Shown: positions 35,640 through 59,418 of the stretch, one piece after another
Position numbering within the stretch: the first letter of the stretch is position 1
How the letters are laid out: each line of letters opens with the position of its first letter
Source: Aquilaria yunnanensis
Lineage: Eukaryota > Streptophyta > Magnoliopsida > Malvales > Thymelaeaceae
NCBI GenBank assembly: GCA_039654915.1
Contig: CM077593.1
Coordinates: forward strand, 80,580,501 to 80,644,500
Reading direction: 5' to 3'
Length of the DNA stretch: 64,000 bases
Notes under the pieces: generated by a model
What the model saw: only the letters and a program-made list of their open reading frames with translations
What the model was told of the DNA's origin: nothing
Databases searched by the model: none
Made by a program: the position numbers and the translations under genes

Positions 35640-36205
35640 TTTGTAAGAAGTGATGTTTCATTTATGTAAATGTATTATTCTACAATATATTGTTCATTTC
35701 ATATGATGTGCTATTCATAAATAACGATGTTCTGTTCAATTAAAAATGTTGTTTCATTCGCACAAAAGTCCTATTTTACAAAATGTTCATTTTGTAACAT
35801 GTGTTGTTTGTAAATAATGTTATTTCGTTCAATAAAAAATATTATTTTATTTATACAAATGTATTATTTTATAATATGTTGTTTATTTCGTAAGATGTGC
35901 TGTTTGTAAATAATATTGTTTCATTAATTAAAAGTATAATTCTATTCACACAAATGTGTTGTTCATTTCATGAGATGTGTTGTTCACAAATAATATTGTT
36001 TTGTTAATACAAATGTATTGTTCTATAATATACTGTTCATTTTATAAGATATGTTCATAAACCTACTATTTTTTTCAGTAGAATATGTTGTTCTGTTTAC
36101 ACAAATGTGTTGTTCTATTAGAGTTCATTTCATAAGATGTATTGTTTCTTTCACACAAATGTGCTGTTCCTTCCACAAAAATACGCTGTTCTATAAAATA
36201 TGAGA
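35640..36205 (+). repeat. Tandem repeats based on TGTTGTTCATTTCATAAGATGTG
   Basis: Imperfect units of roughly 100-120 bp contain TGTTGTTCATTTCATAAGAT, GTGCTGTTCATAAATAATATT, GTTTCGTTCAATAAAAAAT, ATTCACACAAATGTGTTGTT and CTATAATATGTTG, repeated about 4-5 times. No protein is coded. The array stops just before the retrotransposon remnant and its origin is unknown. Confidence 0.8.
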
Positions 36206-36334
36206 GTGAGGTGTATGTCGGCACACTTGGTGCATAGTATAGCTACTCTACAAACAATATTGTTCAAAGGAGAAAACACAGTCTTTATAAAATCAGCAAA
36301 GTAAAAAAAAAATAAAGAAACAATCAACTAAAAG

Positions 36335-38800
36335 TTGTGATACCCAAATGGTCCTGACTTATTAAAAAGGGTAAACCTATTGAAAGCAGAATTAAGACTG
36401 TTTTGGACGTGCCCATAGACTAGACCTGAAGCCTGGGACTACACAATTTGTTGAGGGTGCGCTTCACGACTTAAGGAGCTAATGGGTCAATCGTTAGCTA
36501 AGGAAGTATACGTTAGAGAAAACCCCTATGATCACGTAGATGATCACACCATGGGAGGAGTTTCCTCCAGACAAGTAGTTTCTTAGGGCCTATGAGAGGT
36601 TTCATACTAGAGGGCACCAAGTGCACTTCATATTATGCTTATAGCTCTATTTAAGCTCTTTTCACTCTTGAACTGCTACTAACTTAAGTATTATAAGGTC
36701 TTTTCAAGTCACACACCTGTGGGATACCTCTAACTTTGCTTTTCCTTGTAGGTAAGCTTGTTTCCAAGGGTCTTGGGGCATCCCATCCAACCATTTTGAA
36801 TGTCAACTTTACACTGTTTGTGGGAACTCAGGAAACGATGTAGACTAAGAGATTGCACCTCACCAATGAAACCAACTGAGAGGGCAACAAAGCCGATGCT
36901 TTCATAGGAGTATCCCTACGGGAATAGATGCTCCCTGAAGGACAATAGACAAGGCTGCCTTCTTTGTTGCCTGACCCGACATAAGGGAAAGCCCAAGCGG
37001 CTTTCATAAATGATCAATTCAATGTTTTAAATCACTCATTGTTGGAGGAGTTAAGGGAGCAACTATGGCAAGATATCCACATGACCTTGTTTTAAGCCTT
37101 AAAGGAGAAGGTGGAAAACCACAATTGGACATAGAAAGACAACTTCTCTTACCTAAAGAAACATTAAACCCATATGAAGCATGATAGAATGGAAGAACTC
37201 ATGAGGAATCAGAGGTTAGTAACATCAATATCGTGGTCTAGAATCTGAATGAGATAGAGGAACAATTGAAGGAGGGATGTTTAGGGGAAGCGCGTAAGGC
37301 TTTAAAGAAACCCCTCCTAGATGTTAGCTATATACGCCTTCAGCAATTTATGGATGAAATACAAAATGTACCAACCCTCACATGTTTTGGATGCTGAAGG
37401 TATATCCTTATGATGGATTTTCAAATCTAGTTAATCATATGTAATCGCACACCACCACGATGAACTTGGAGGGGCCAGTGATGCCATTATGTGCCAGGCA
37501 TTTAACACCATGTTTTCAAGGGTGGCTTATACATGGTTTAGGACATTGAAGAGGAAGAGGTTTTCCCTTTTCGACAATCTCTCTTAAGAATTTTTTAGAC
37601 AATTTATGATAAGTTGACCCTTAAAGAAAATGGCGAATCGACTATTGGATGTTAAATAAGAGAAGAACAAACCCTTTTGGGATTATCTAAGAAGGTTCGA
37701 TTTAGAGGCCTTGTAGATTCCTGACCTCTTCCCAGACTCGAAGTTGTTAGCTTTGACCAAAGGCATCATCCTCAGGCCACGCTTCTCCCTGTCTATCTAG
37801 GAAAATCTTGCCCTAAATAGTGGAAGAGTTTTCTAATTTGGAATATCGATAAATTAAAACATGAGATGATAATTGATACAACGAGGAAAAGAAGGCAGGG
37901 AAGGCCTAAGTAAACAAATGTCCTACTAAGAATAAGAGCACACTGAGCCCTATATATACACCCATTTGAAACACTTGGGCTGACATTCTTTATGCCATCA
38001 AGAGGAGGAACACGGTGACTAATGGGCCTGACCTATTCACTCAGGATTCCATAAAGACAAAAAGAAATATTGTAGATATCATAAAAATTATGGGACTTGC
38101 AGAGAACTCAAGGTATTCTTGAATAAGTTAGTGATTGAGGGCAAGATGAGGGAATTTGATCGAGTGCCTCCCTCGGTAAAGGAAGAGCACAAAGGTCCTA
38201 ACAGGAGAACAAGGATGAAAAATGATTGGGTGATGGGGCTAGCAGAGGATTGTCTCAAAGGGAGAGAGACCGGGATTATGATGGATCCACGAGGGTCATT
38301 GAGACAATCATGGTAGTCAAAGGGTCTGTCGGTCACAAAAGGAAAGAACGGGAAATCTAGCTTATGGAGGCAGTAGACTTCAAGAAGACCATTGGGAGAG
38401 AAGATGGCTCCCAAATTCTGGTCTCTCAAATAGATTCATTGCCAATAAAAAGCTAGATAGCTAACTATGATGTGCAAAGGGTCTACGTGGATGGAGGGGC
38501 AAATGTAAATGTGATTTTCAATCACAACCTAGAGCTCCTTCACATCAAATGGTCTATTCTCACTCCAATGCAGGGGCCAACTTATGGTGTAGGAAAGGAG
38601 GTCCCAACCGTATGAATTGTCTAGTTGCCGCTGATGCTCATAGGGGTTGCCCTAAGGATCGAAAAAGGGTTTGGTGCTCCTAGGCAGCTGAATTTCTAGT
38701 GATCGAAGTCCTCCCAACTTATAATGTCATCCTTGAAAGGTCAGCAGAAATGCAGTTTCACATATAGATGGGCGTCCTCCTATTGATGTTAACCTTTGCA
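36335..38800 (+). mobile_element. Ty3/gypsy-like retrotransposon remnant: leader, gag and protease
   Basis: A possible LTR/leader begins TGATACCC near 36340. TTTGTGGGAACTCAGGAAACG at about 36818 resembles the leader next to the 5' LTR of plant gypsy elements. Translation is broken by many stops, but gag signatures remain: YPYDGFSNLVNH near 37410, a DYLRRFDLEAL-like segment near 37680, and the zinc-finger-like KYCRYHKNYGTCRELK at about 38065. A retropepsin-like VDGGANVNVIF at about 38490 and VIEVLPTYNVILER near 38700 follow. No reverse transcriptase, RNase H, integrase or 3' LTR is seen, so this is a truncated, dead copy. Confidence 0.65.
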
Positions 38801-41800
38801 AACCCTGAGGGAGATGCTAAAACCTATGTGCTTCAAGAGTTAGAAATCTTATTTGGCAAGTATCAATGGCCCAAAGGGAGTAGGATGCCAATAGTAGGGC
38901 CCTGGAGGGTCAATAGACCCACAAGCTAGAGATGCGAGCAGCCACTCTTAGACCCGAGGCTAGAATCATAGGGCTGAACCCTGAATAAGACTCCATGATG
39001 TTTGATAGACCTTGAAGAAAGGTATTTTGATTTTTGGTAACAAGTACCCAAGTTATATACATGCTTCATTTGCATTCCTTAAGAAGGAACTTTGAGAAAA
39101 AAAAAAGGGAGCCCAATGATCAAACTTCTAGGACAATAAGGAGAACCTCCAGACAACTATACTTAAAGGATCTCCTTGAAAGAGGAGAGTGGATGGCTTG
39201 AAGGAATGAATGCACCACCTCCCTCATACAAGCATTTCATGCCTAGATCAATAGGGTGATGAACACTTCGAAACTAGATGACGAACAATATTGGCCTAAT
39301 TCGACAATCGGAGACCAAGAACCAACCCACTTGGGATTTGATGGCTGCAAAGATCATTGTATTGTTAGAAGGACAAAAACAAAATGAGGATTGAAGAGCC
39401 AATTGGCCCTTAGGTCATTACGAGGTGCCATCAACTTATTTATATGCCCAATGGCATTAAAGAATTGGTTCACCTTATGAAACTAAGCATTTTCTATGTT
39501 GGCAATCAAAATAAATGTGGTATTGATGAATTACAAGGGTTGGATCTTGGTGGGATATTGTGGGTAAAATAACTCTACAATGTAAAAATTAGAGGCATGT
39601 AGGCAATGGTGATTTGTTGAAGAAAGAAAATTTGAGATCCTTAACATCTAGTTGAATAACTGCTACTGTTATATGCCTCATTCCCTAAAAAGGTTGAAAT
39701 ATATTCTTTCTTTTTTTTTTTCCATCTTGAAAAAAATGAGTCATTATTTTTTTAGAAAGTTTTTATCATCCAATTTATCTCACTACCATCATTTAAACTT
39801 TCACTACACAAAACATAAAAAATATATTTTTTTAATCTTTATTAAATTATTACTACAACAAAACCCCAAAAGAAAATTTTTAATTATTATTATTTAAACT
39901 CTCATTATACATACCCCAAAAAATATTATCTAAATTTTAGTTTCAGGAGCAAAAAATAAAAAAAAATCACAAATTACATACAACTTAATCTTTGTCTAAA
40001 GGAATGCATTATCCTTTATTAGACGGATGAGATATGGGGATAACAAAAGTACATGTCATCATGGGAAGCTTTCAACTCAGCCGATGATTGTTATGCCCAT
40101 ATGGCAACTCTAAACAAAGAAAACAATGGATTTCTGGATAGCCTGCGTACATTCATGTCAAGATAGGGTTGTATCACACAACAAAAGCATCACCATGTGT
40201 GTGCATTACACAAGTTTTAGCAGCTGCAGTGAGATCATCTGCAGCAGGAAAGTGGAACAGATCAATAGGCAAAACAAACTATATAATCTTGGTTGATCAA
40301 CATCAACAAATCAATAAGAAGAAAAGGAAACAATAGATTTGCAATTTGCCTGTGAAATATTGATATTCTGAAGATGGTCCTCCTTGTGCAGATACGAAGG
40401 CAAAATTTTGCCAAGGGAAAGTCATGAAGCATAAGTGTTCTGAAAATGCCTATAGTAGAAAATGATGCGCCTTCGAAAGTATTACACTGTGGATTGCCAT
40501 AGAATAATAGTATTGTAAAAATAAGATCAAGCAAAAAAGTTACTGCCAGGAAAACCCTTCAAAGCAGAGAGACAACATTGATAGACTTAGGGGTGGAAAT
40601 AAGCCGAGTCACTAATCAAATAGTTTGAGTTGGAGCTAAATTTTTTTGTTATTGAGCCGAGCCTAATGAGTCTCGAGCCAAATTTCAAACCGCATTTTAG
40701 GTTCGAACCCTTAATGAGCCGAGTTTGGCTATGTTCGACTCAAACCCTTAATGAGCCTAAAGAGCCTCATATAAAAATTATAATATAATTAATCTAACCC
40801 TAAAAATCCTACCCTTTGTACCCGTACCTCTCAGCTCTCGTTCTCTTCCGTCTTCCCATTCTTCTCTTGCTTCACTTGATTGATAGCATTGACCAAAGTC
40901 CAGCGGCTCCAGCCTCACACCACGGCCACACCTGCCACTGTCACTCCCACCGGCCACCCATACTTGCTACCGCCTTGCATGTCTGCCACCGTCCATCGGC
41001 TCATCATCTCATCATCCAGAGCAAGATATTTGGTAATTGCCTCGTCATGATCGCTAGCCCCTTTAATAGCTAGCACGTTCAACCGCCGAGCACCACCAAA
41101 GCCGGGTAAAACATTTAAAACTCAGCCCAAAACAAAGAGGGTTTGATATATTGCAGACAACTGGAATTGATATATATGCAGCATTTGGAGTTGATATATT
41201 GTATACAATAGGAATTTATGGAACATAACGCTGATTTGTGGACTATGATTTTATATGCCTAATTCATTGAATTCCAATCGGATGTTAGGTTAAATAGCAT
41301 TGTTTTAAACTCATCCCCCGCAGGTTTACACGCCTATTTGACCAGAAATAGACCTGCTTTACGGCTATGTTTTTTTTTGTCTTAGAAAGCTTTGCTGCAG
41401 AAAATTGCTTAGTAGTTTAGCCATGTTTGACCTATTATTTGACTTTTAGCTAGAGTTGTGATTTTGGGCTAATATTTTGTGTGCAAGTAAGAAAACAAGT
41501 TTGAAACGTGTTAGAACATTGAAAAGTTGATTTACAAGGCTGGACCAGCATTTTTGTTAGTTGACCAAGGTATTGCGGGTTTAGTGTGAAAAGCCACGGG
41601 TGTGGGAGACAAATTTCATGCTTTGCGTGGAAAGCCAAATCCTTTCAGCAAACAATGCTACATTTGGTATTTCTAATTTGTTTATAACTTTTTTATCAAA
41701 GCTTTAACATGGCAGCACAAGAGCTTCGGAAGAAAACAATTTATCTAGGGGTACCTTTTCTAGCTGAGTGGGTTCCCAACAAAGGCCACTTTTGGAAGTC

Positions 41801-42327
41801 TTAGATCACTGCTGCAAAAGATGAGGTTCACATTCATATGTAATAGACACAAAGGATAAATATTGCTTTTGGAAGCTAAATATTGCTTTTCATTTGGTCT
41901 GGCTCTTCAATTTATATCTAAAGGTTGGAGTAATTGTATTCTGACTTCTTTTTGTCTATGCTGATTTTTCTGGATCTTATATATCTCTGTGCATCATTTT
42001 CAATAGTTTGGATGATCTGATACAACTACTACTAATCACTTTGTTGGTTGATCATTTCGCTTTAGCTGAGAATGCATTATCCTTGTCTCAGTATTTTCAT
42101 TTGATTTATAGGAGTACTTCATTCTTACTTGATAATAATATGTATATATCGTTCTACAGGTTCTTAATGATGACATTTGGCAAGACAAGAGATTAGGAAT
42201 AAAAAAATTGCCTTGAATGAGCTTGAAGCAGAATTGGAAAAGGAAATTGATTTGAGACTTTCATCCTCACTGGATACATTTAAAGTGATGGATTATAATC
42301 CTTTTAGCTTTTTTTTTTTTGGGTTAC

Positions 42328-42373
<46 letters not shown>

Positions 42374-44299
42374 CCTTAAAAACAAAAGAAAGAATAAGAA
42401 AAAATAAAAACGATTTAATGGATGTCCACAAACAACGATGACAAAATATTCTTCGTAACAAACAACAATAAAACAGAATCAACCGTTACTTGAAATCAAG
42501 AAATTCTTATTTTGGAGAACAAGGAAGTCAGGAAGGAGCATTAAGTTATTGAAATTTTTTAACAGGAAAATCAGAAATTAACGGCTCCATTATTTAGGCA
42601 GTTACTGACTACCAAGAGAGAAAAAGAGAGAGAGAGATAGACAGAAAAAAAAATGTTACATTGAAATTTCAAGTTTAATCAAATTCATTTTTGTTTTCCT
42701 AAACTTCTCAAATAGCATAACTATGTGAAGCCAACTAAAAAATATGGTATAACTTACAGCTACGGACTCTGTTGGCTGATGCAGAATCTAGAATCCATGT
42801 AGGTATTACCTACTAGAACTTTGCCACAAAGATCAATCAGAGATATCAACTGAAAACAAAAAAAAGCCCTCACCTCATAGAAAATATATACAGCAAGAGC
42901 ACTAGACAACAGAGAAATAATTGAGTTGCATACCGCGCAAATCGTGGAATGAACAATGCCAGGAGAGAAGGTTGGGACGATGCCAGTATTCACCTGATAA
43001 ACAAAAGACAAAAGCAAAAAAAATCAGCAACCAAAAAAATGAAAAAGAAAAAGAAAATAAAGAGAGGGCAACTTTGAAACCAAAGACTCTGTAAGCTAGA
43101 GGCATTGGCAGGTGCAAGAATACAGGCCACAAAACCGAGGAAGTCCAAACAAAATGGATGTGAACCAACGAATCGTTTCAGATTCCTTTTGCTATTTCCA
43201 TACCATGACCACTAACCTGAAAACAATCTCACCTTCGAAAAAAAGGAAGAACAAAAAAGAAAAGCTCAATGCTGCATATGGAGAAGCTCGTTGACCATGT
43301 AATCTGCTTCTCTTTGAGACAGTAAACAGAGACATGGAAACTAACCATGGCAAACAAGAACAATAAAGCAACAGCAGTTGCCGGTTAAGTATTCTTCACA
43401 CAAGAGAAGGCTTAAGTCCACAAAACAAGAGAGCATCAATTATAACTGAGACAAGCAACAGTTGTAATGGGCACTATGTTTGCTACAATTTAAAGAATTG
43501 TTTTTTTCAGTTCAATGAGTCACTCATATTAGTGAACTGATTGGAACTCAAGTAAAGTAATGAGCTAGAAGTATCATTTGTAGTGCCATAATTGGCCTTG
43601 CAGAAACCTAAACCTATCATTCTTAATTCGCAACATAAGGTCAAGGTCATAAAACTCATAAATGGTAGCCACCTAGGATGATTTTTTCTATTGATAGATA
43701 TTGTTTCTAGACTGAAAAAAAAAAAAACAAAAAGGAAGCCAGACGAGTTTGAATCAAGATATGCTTTTATTACCACCTTAGAAACATGAACTTCCAAGTG
43801 AGTTCTCCCGTGATTTTAGTTAAGATTTATGGCCTAGCGAGTAACTGTAGCCAATACTTACGCTGATCTGCATGTGTTATGACCGGTTACCCAAGGGATG
43901 ATTGCAGACAACTACCAAATTTGCATGTGTGCTAAAATATCAGTGTTTACAAGAAGATGGCGACATCCCCTCTTTTGCTATCTTCCTTGAACAGCCTGCT
44001 AAACTCAGAATCTTGCAAGTCCTAACACCCACAAGATTTGATGCAAAACCCACAATCCATGTTGCTAGAAAGCTGCAAACTGTTTAGGAGCTGCTAAGAA
44101 GCTTCAGAAAATGTGGATGCTCTTATGACTTGAGCTCAATAAACATCTCACTTTGTGATTGACTGATTGTCAAAACCCTATAGTGGCACCATATTTTCAC
44201 AAATGTTTCTAGCTCCTGCCAGCTGAACATGGTATCTACAATGCTGATCTTTCAGTTGCGACTTATTGATTCTGCTACACAAAGGAAGAAATGCATATT
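38801..44299. other. Long region without a recognised gene
   Basis: 38.8-39.6 kb may be further decayed retrotransposon. About 40588-40790 starts TAGGGGTGGAAATAAGCCGAG and has repeated GAGCCGAG/CTTAATGAGCC motifs like those of degenerate hAT-type or related plant repeats. 42331-42369 is a (GA)n microsatellite and 43723-43734 a poly(A) run. Short open frames elsewhere show no domain I know. 43.9-44.3 kb probably includes the 3' UTR of the PPR gene. Confidence 0.5.
42331..42369. repeat. (GA)n microsatellite
   Basis: About 19 uninterrupted GA dinucleotides. A shorter GA-rich stretch follows near 42620. Confidence 0.95.
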
Positions 44300-45787
44300 T
44301 CAGGATATTCCTCTGCTAACAGTTGCCAGTTGCCTTGCAGGACTCTTTATATTGGACAAACTATCCATTAACCTATTATATGTGGCAAGATCAGGTATAA
44401 AACCTTTCTCCAACATTTTATCCACTAATACTGCTCCCTCCTCCTTTTTCCCCTCCCTTGAACACCCAGATACAAGAATAGCATAAGTCATTTCATCTGG
44501 CTCAAAACCCTTTCTTGAGGCCAATCTTCTAAAGTGACATGCATGTGCAGCTCTTCCCACGTCACAAAGATCTCCAAGGAGACTGTTAAAGGTAATAGTA
44601 TCAGGAATAACACCCTCTTGCAGCATTCTTTCCATCAAATTAAAGGCATCTTCACTTCTCCCAGGTCTCAAACCTTCAATCAATGTTGTACAAGCAATAC
44701 AACTGGGTACATTGCCATATCTCCAGAATTCATTGATAACCTCCAATGCTCTACCAGGTTTTCCTTCACCACAAAGCTTCTCCACCAAGCCAAAAGAATC
44801 AAACCCTTTTGGCAAAACTCCTCTCCTCAGGAAATCAATCAGCAAGTCACTGGCCTCAGCAGCCCGTCCTTCACTGCAAAGACCATCGATTAAAATTTCA
44901 CATGTCACGCCTGACAATTGGCACCCCAGCTCAATCATCTCATAACCCATCTTAATCCCTTGCTCAAACTTCCTTTGCCTGAAAAGCCCTCTAATCAAAG
45001 TGTTAAAAGTAACCACATTAGGATCGCATCCCTTCTCCTTCATTTCCCCGAACAACTCTAATCCTGATTCAAACCTTCCATTTTTACAATACCAACCAAT
45101 CAAAATGTTAAATGTGAAGACATCCGGCTTAACACGCTCCCTGTTCATCCTCTGGTAAAAACTCAATGCCTTCTCAACATTCCCGCTTTTTACAAACCCA
45201 TGAATCAAGACATTATAAACAGCAACACGAGGCTTCCCATCAATCAATTTGTACATGGTCTCGAAAGCAAATAGAGCATCATCCAACATCCCAGCTTTAC
45301 AGGCAGCATTAATCACGAAATGAAAAAGGGGTTCCATTTGAGGGCAAGAAAAGATACCCGGTGAACAAGGGCAAGGATTGGCAGCCATGAAACTGAGAAG
45401 AGTGCTAAGCTCGGAGAAGCGATAAGAGGAGGCGAGAGAGCGAGCCATCCATAGGTATGTGGAGTGATCGTGACGAAACGAGTCTATAGAAGAGGCCCAG
45501 GAGAAAATAATGAAATCGTAGTGAGTGAAGATGGGGTGGTGATGGAGCTTCGATTTGAGGAAAAGGAGAAAAGATTTAGGCGTAACGGGTTGGTGAGCCA
45601 GATGGGTTTTGAGGAACTTGAGAAGCTGATTGCGGTGGTGTGGCTGCGGAGTGGTCGGAGACAGAGAGATGGCGGCCACCGGGACCCGTGGCAGGTCTGG
45701 CAGAGGACCCATGAGTGGCGGCGCTGGAGGTGGCGCCGGAGATTCAGACTTTTCGATGAATTTCAGGAGTTTCTTCCTCCAGTGCAT
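44300..45787 (-). CDS. P-class pentatricopeptide repeat (PPR) protein, 495 aa
   Basis: Single exon from ATG 45787 (MHWRKKLLKF) to TGA 44300-44302; the frame runs back only four more codons to a stop. A Pro-rich N-terminal segment is followed by a helical region, then about eight 35-residue PPR motifs from about residue 185. Examples are AVYNVLIHGFVKSGNVEKAL, DVFTFNILIGWYCKNGRFES, NVVTFNTLIRGLFRQRKFEQ, DTITFNSLLGDLCDVGRAAH and MTYAILVSGCSREGKKEEGA. No E, DYW or SMR extension is present, so it is P-class. Such proteins bind single-stranded RNA in mitochondria or chloroplasts, affecting stability, splicing or translation. The compartment and the target are not readable here. It looks similar to Arabidopsis At2g36240 (recollection, unverified). 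It is head-to-head with the RH5-like helicase. Confidence 0.93.
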   Translation of the reverse strand: MHWRKKLLKFIEKSESPAPPPAPPLMGPLPDLPRVPVAAISLSPTTPQPHHRNQLLKFLKTHLAHQPVTPKSFLLFLKSKLHHHPIFTHYDFIIFSWASSIDSFRHDHSTYLWMARSLASSYRFSELSTLLSFMAANPCPCSPGIFSCPQMEPLFHFVINAACKAGMLDDALFAFETMYKLIDGKPRVAVYNVLIHGFVKSGNVEKALSFYQRMNRERVKPDVFTFNILIGWYCKNGRFESGLELFGEMKEKGCDPNVVTFNTLIRGLFRQRKFEQGIKMGYEMIELGCQLSGVTCEILIDGLCSEGRAAEASDLLIDFLRRGVLPKGFDSFGLVEKLCGEGKPGRALEVINEFWRYGNVPSCIACTTLIEGLRPGRSEDAFNLMERMLQEGVIPDTITFNSLLGDLCDVGRAAHACHFRRLASRKGFEPDEMTYAILVSGCSREGKKEEGAVLVDKMLEKGFIPDLATYNRLMDSLSNIKSPARQLATVSRGIS

Positions 45788-46102
45788 TCTCCTGGACACT
45801 GAAAATCAATGACTCGATCAATCAGACAGTCCCTGTGCAGGGCCAGCAGAGAAAAGGCCTCGAAGCTTGAGGTTTCGACGTCGTGGCGGCATTCTGTTCT
45901 GTGGGGAGCGGGGTGACATATTTGAACAGGAAAAAAAAATAGTGGCATATTTGCTCCCTATGCCAAACAATACTGGGACAACTGGTATTCTACCGAAGCA
46001 GACCTTAAACCCTAATAAAATCCTGCTTCGCGGTTCAAAACGGCGGCGAACTTGGTTCTTCAGTTCTTCTCCGGTCGCCAAGTTCCCCAAAAAACCAGTA
46101 AT
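45788..46102. promoter_or_regulatory. Shared divergent promoter region, 315 bp
   Basis: Lies between the start codons of the PPR gene (-) and the DEAD-box helicase gene (+). Two AAACCCTAA-like motifs near 46006-46015 (CCTTAAACCCTAAT) resemble the telo-box (AAACCCTA) common in promoters of plant ribosome-biogenesis and translation genes. That suits an RH5-type helicase. Both 5' UTRs must fit in this space. Confidence 0.6.
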
Positions 46103-57435
<11,333 letters not shown>

Positions 57436-59418
57436 GCTTATTTAACAAGGAATCTATATTGGAGACCGCTTTTTCCGTTTCGCTGAAAATCATGTAGGTG
57501 GTACCTATTTTTTACCTCCGTTGTATTGGAAATGAATTGATTTGATTTGTACTTTAATTCTGAAATCAAAGATACCATATAGAGGGCATTTATTTGATTT
57601 TGAGGGCATTTATTTGATTTCCAACCTGTAATAGTAAGACACAGCATTTTACTGGACTAAATTTTGTTATCTGTTACAAATGTGAATTCCTGCAATTTTA
57701 TGCGATGGGAACCAGAATTGTGTAATATCCCCTTGGTGTTGGTCTATCGACAGCTTGATCCATTAAGTTGTAGAGAATTTTCTTGAGTTTTTGTTCTTTA
57801 TAGTGGAGCGTTGTAGATCTTATATTTCATAGAATGATCTCTTGGAATCAAATCAAGTTCATGTATCCCTTCGTTCTTTTGGTAAATAGAACATATTATT
57901 AAAGAGGGGGAAAAGGGAAGCCCAGACGCTTAAAGTCAAAGGCCTCTAAGAAAACAGAACGAGGGAGAGACTTCCATAATGTCTGCCAAATTCGTAACAG
58001 CGTTTCCTTCTCAAAATGAATGATAAATCTGCACCATCTTTTCCGGAACCATAAGCAACCAACAATCATAAATGGCAAATCTCCTATCAAAACTAATGTC
58101 ATTTTGTATAGCGAGGACATTGAGGTCTTGTATGAGTACGAACCATCTTTTTCTGAACCGTAGCAAAGTAATGCAACTGAAAGTTTTGCTCTCAGAAGGA
58201 GAACAAGGATAAGGGAAGACGAATTGCCTTTTAGTGTAGTCTAGACTCTAAAGAACCAAAAAAAAAAAAAAAAGGTGAAATGGGACGTGTGGGGAAAGAA
58301 AAAAGAAACTGTAAAGTGCTCAAGTTAAGGAACATGTCTAAGTGGGAGATTGGTAATAGCACGACAAATAGTAGTCACGAAGCGGCCGTGGGGATCAACT
58401 CCGTCAGATCATTAAGTCTAGGGATTATTAAGTTTTACAAACCGTGGCTCCCTATAAGAGTCACATATCAATATTAGTCATTATATAAAGTAGGGGTCCT
58501 AGCAATTAGAGAAGTCGCATGTTATATGATAGGTCACAACTTGAAGACACCAACAGTGAAGTTAGTAATTTCTAACACTTCAAGCAGTACAAGATTCTAT
58601 AAACTAACTCCATGTGCTTTACATTTCCTTATTCTAAATTTTTACAATATCTTCACATTTAATAAATTAATTTATCATATTATCTTTCAAACTATTATTT
58701 TAATATTTTTTTTTCATCTTTTAAATTTATGTGCAAAAAGTGAAAAACAAAATTACAACACAATTTTTTTTTTTCTTAATCTTCATGTCAAACTTAAATG
58801 TTTCATAGAACTAAGGATTGGGGGCTTGGCCACTAACAATTGGGGGGTTTTGGTGTGCCATTGTTTGAAAAGGCTAGAATGACCAAAATAAAAGGTGGGG
58901 CTTTGATCGGTAATATGAACCATATTCAGTGGTCACTATGGAATTGAGGTCTGATGGGTTGAGATGGGGAGGTTTGCTTTGATTTTGGGCAAGGAATTTT
59001 TTGGATGAACCTGCCACTTATAAAGAAACGAGCTGCATAATTTCTCAAGTTCATCCTTTTACCGCCTACCAATTATATATTCCTCTCCTCTTCCAATCTT
59101 CATATCTTTTATTTGTCAAAAGAAATTAAAAGAAAAAAAATGGAATGTACAAATTCAATATTGGATAATCATTCCATGCACTGGCAATGTAGTTTTTATT
59201 CCTAGCTCTGAAATTTTTTATTCCTTAAAATAAAAAGAAGTTATAATTCAACAAGTAAATAGGGTAAAATTTTACAATAACATAATAATGTAACTGTTTT
59301 ACACATAAGCAATTTTTTCATGCACTTTGGTTTCTAAGAGAAGATGTCACATATAATGAAAGAGATTTATAACTAGATTGCTTGAAAGAAAGAAAGAAAC
59401 ATACTGCAAGATTCTTAG
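57436..59418. other. Intergenic region, no gene recognised
   Basis: Starts with the helicase 3' UTR, which includes a short direct repeat GAGGGCATTTATTTGATTT at about 57582-57620. About 57890-58130 reads on the minus strand like the tail of a decayed non-LTR element, but no motif proves it. The remainder is AT-rich with no coding signal. Confidence 0.5.

Noticed and set aside
40588..40790. hAT-like repeat start (TAGGGGTGGAAATAAGCCGAG)
   Set aside because: Suggestive of common plant repeats, but no matching inverted end or target duplication was found.
42770..42815. TWILDSASA-like copia protease motif on the minus strand
   Set aside because: The match is about ten residues with no flanking gag or pol homology; not enough to call a copia remnant.
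57890..58130. Possible LINE 3' end (minus strand, 57899-58120 frame)
   Set aside because: Resemblance to decayed plant non-LTR tails is only impressionistic; no reverse transcriptase motif.
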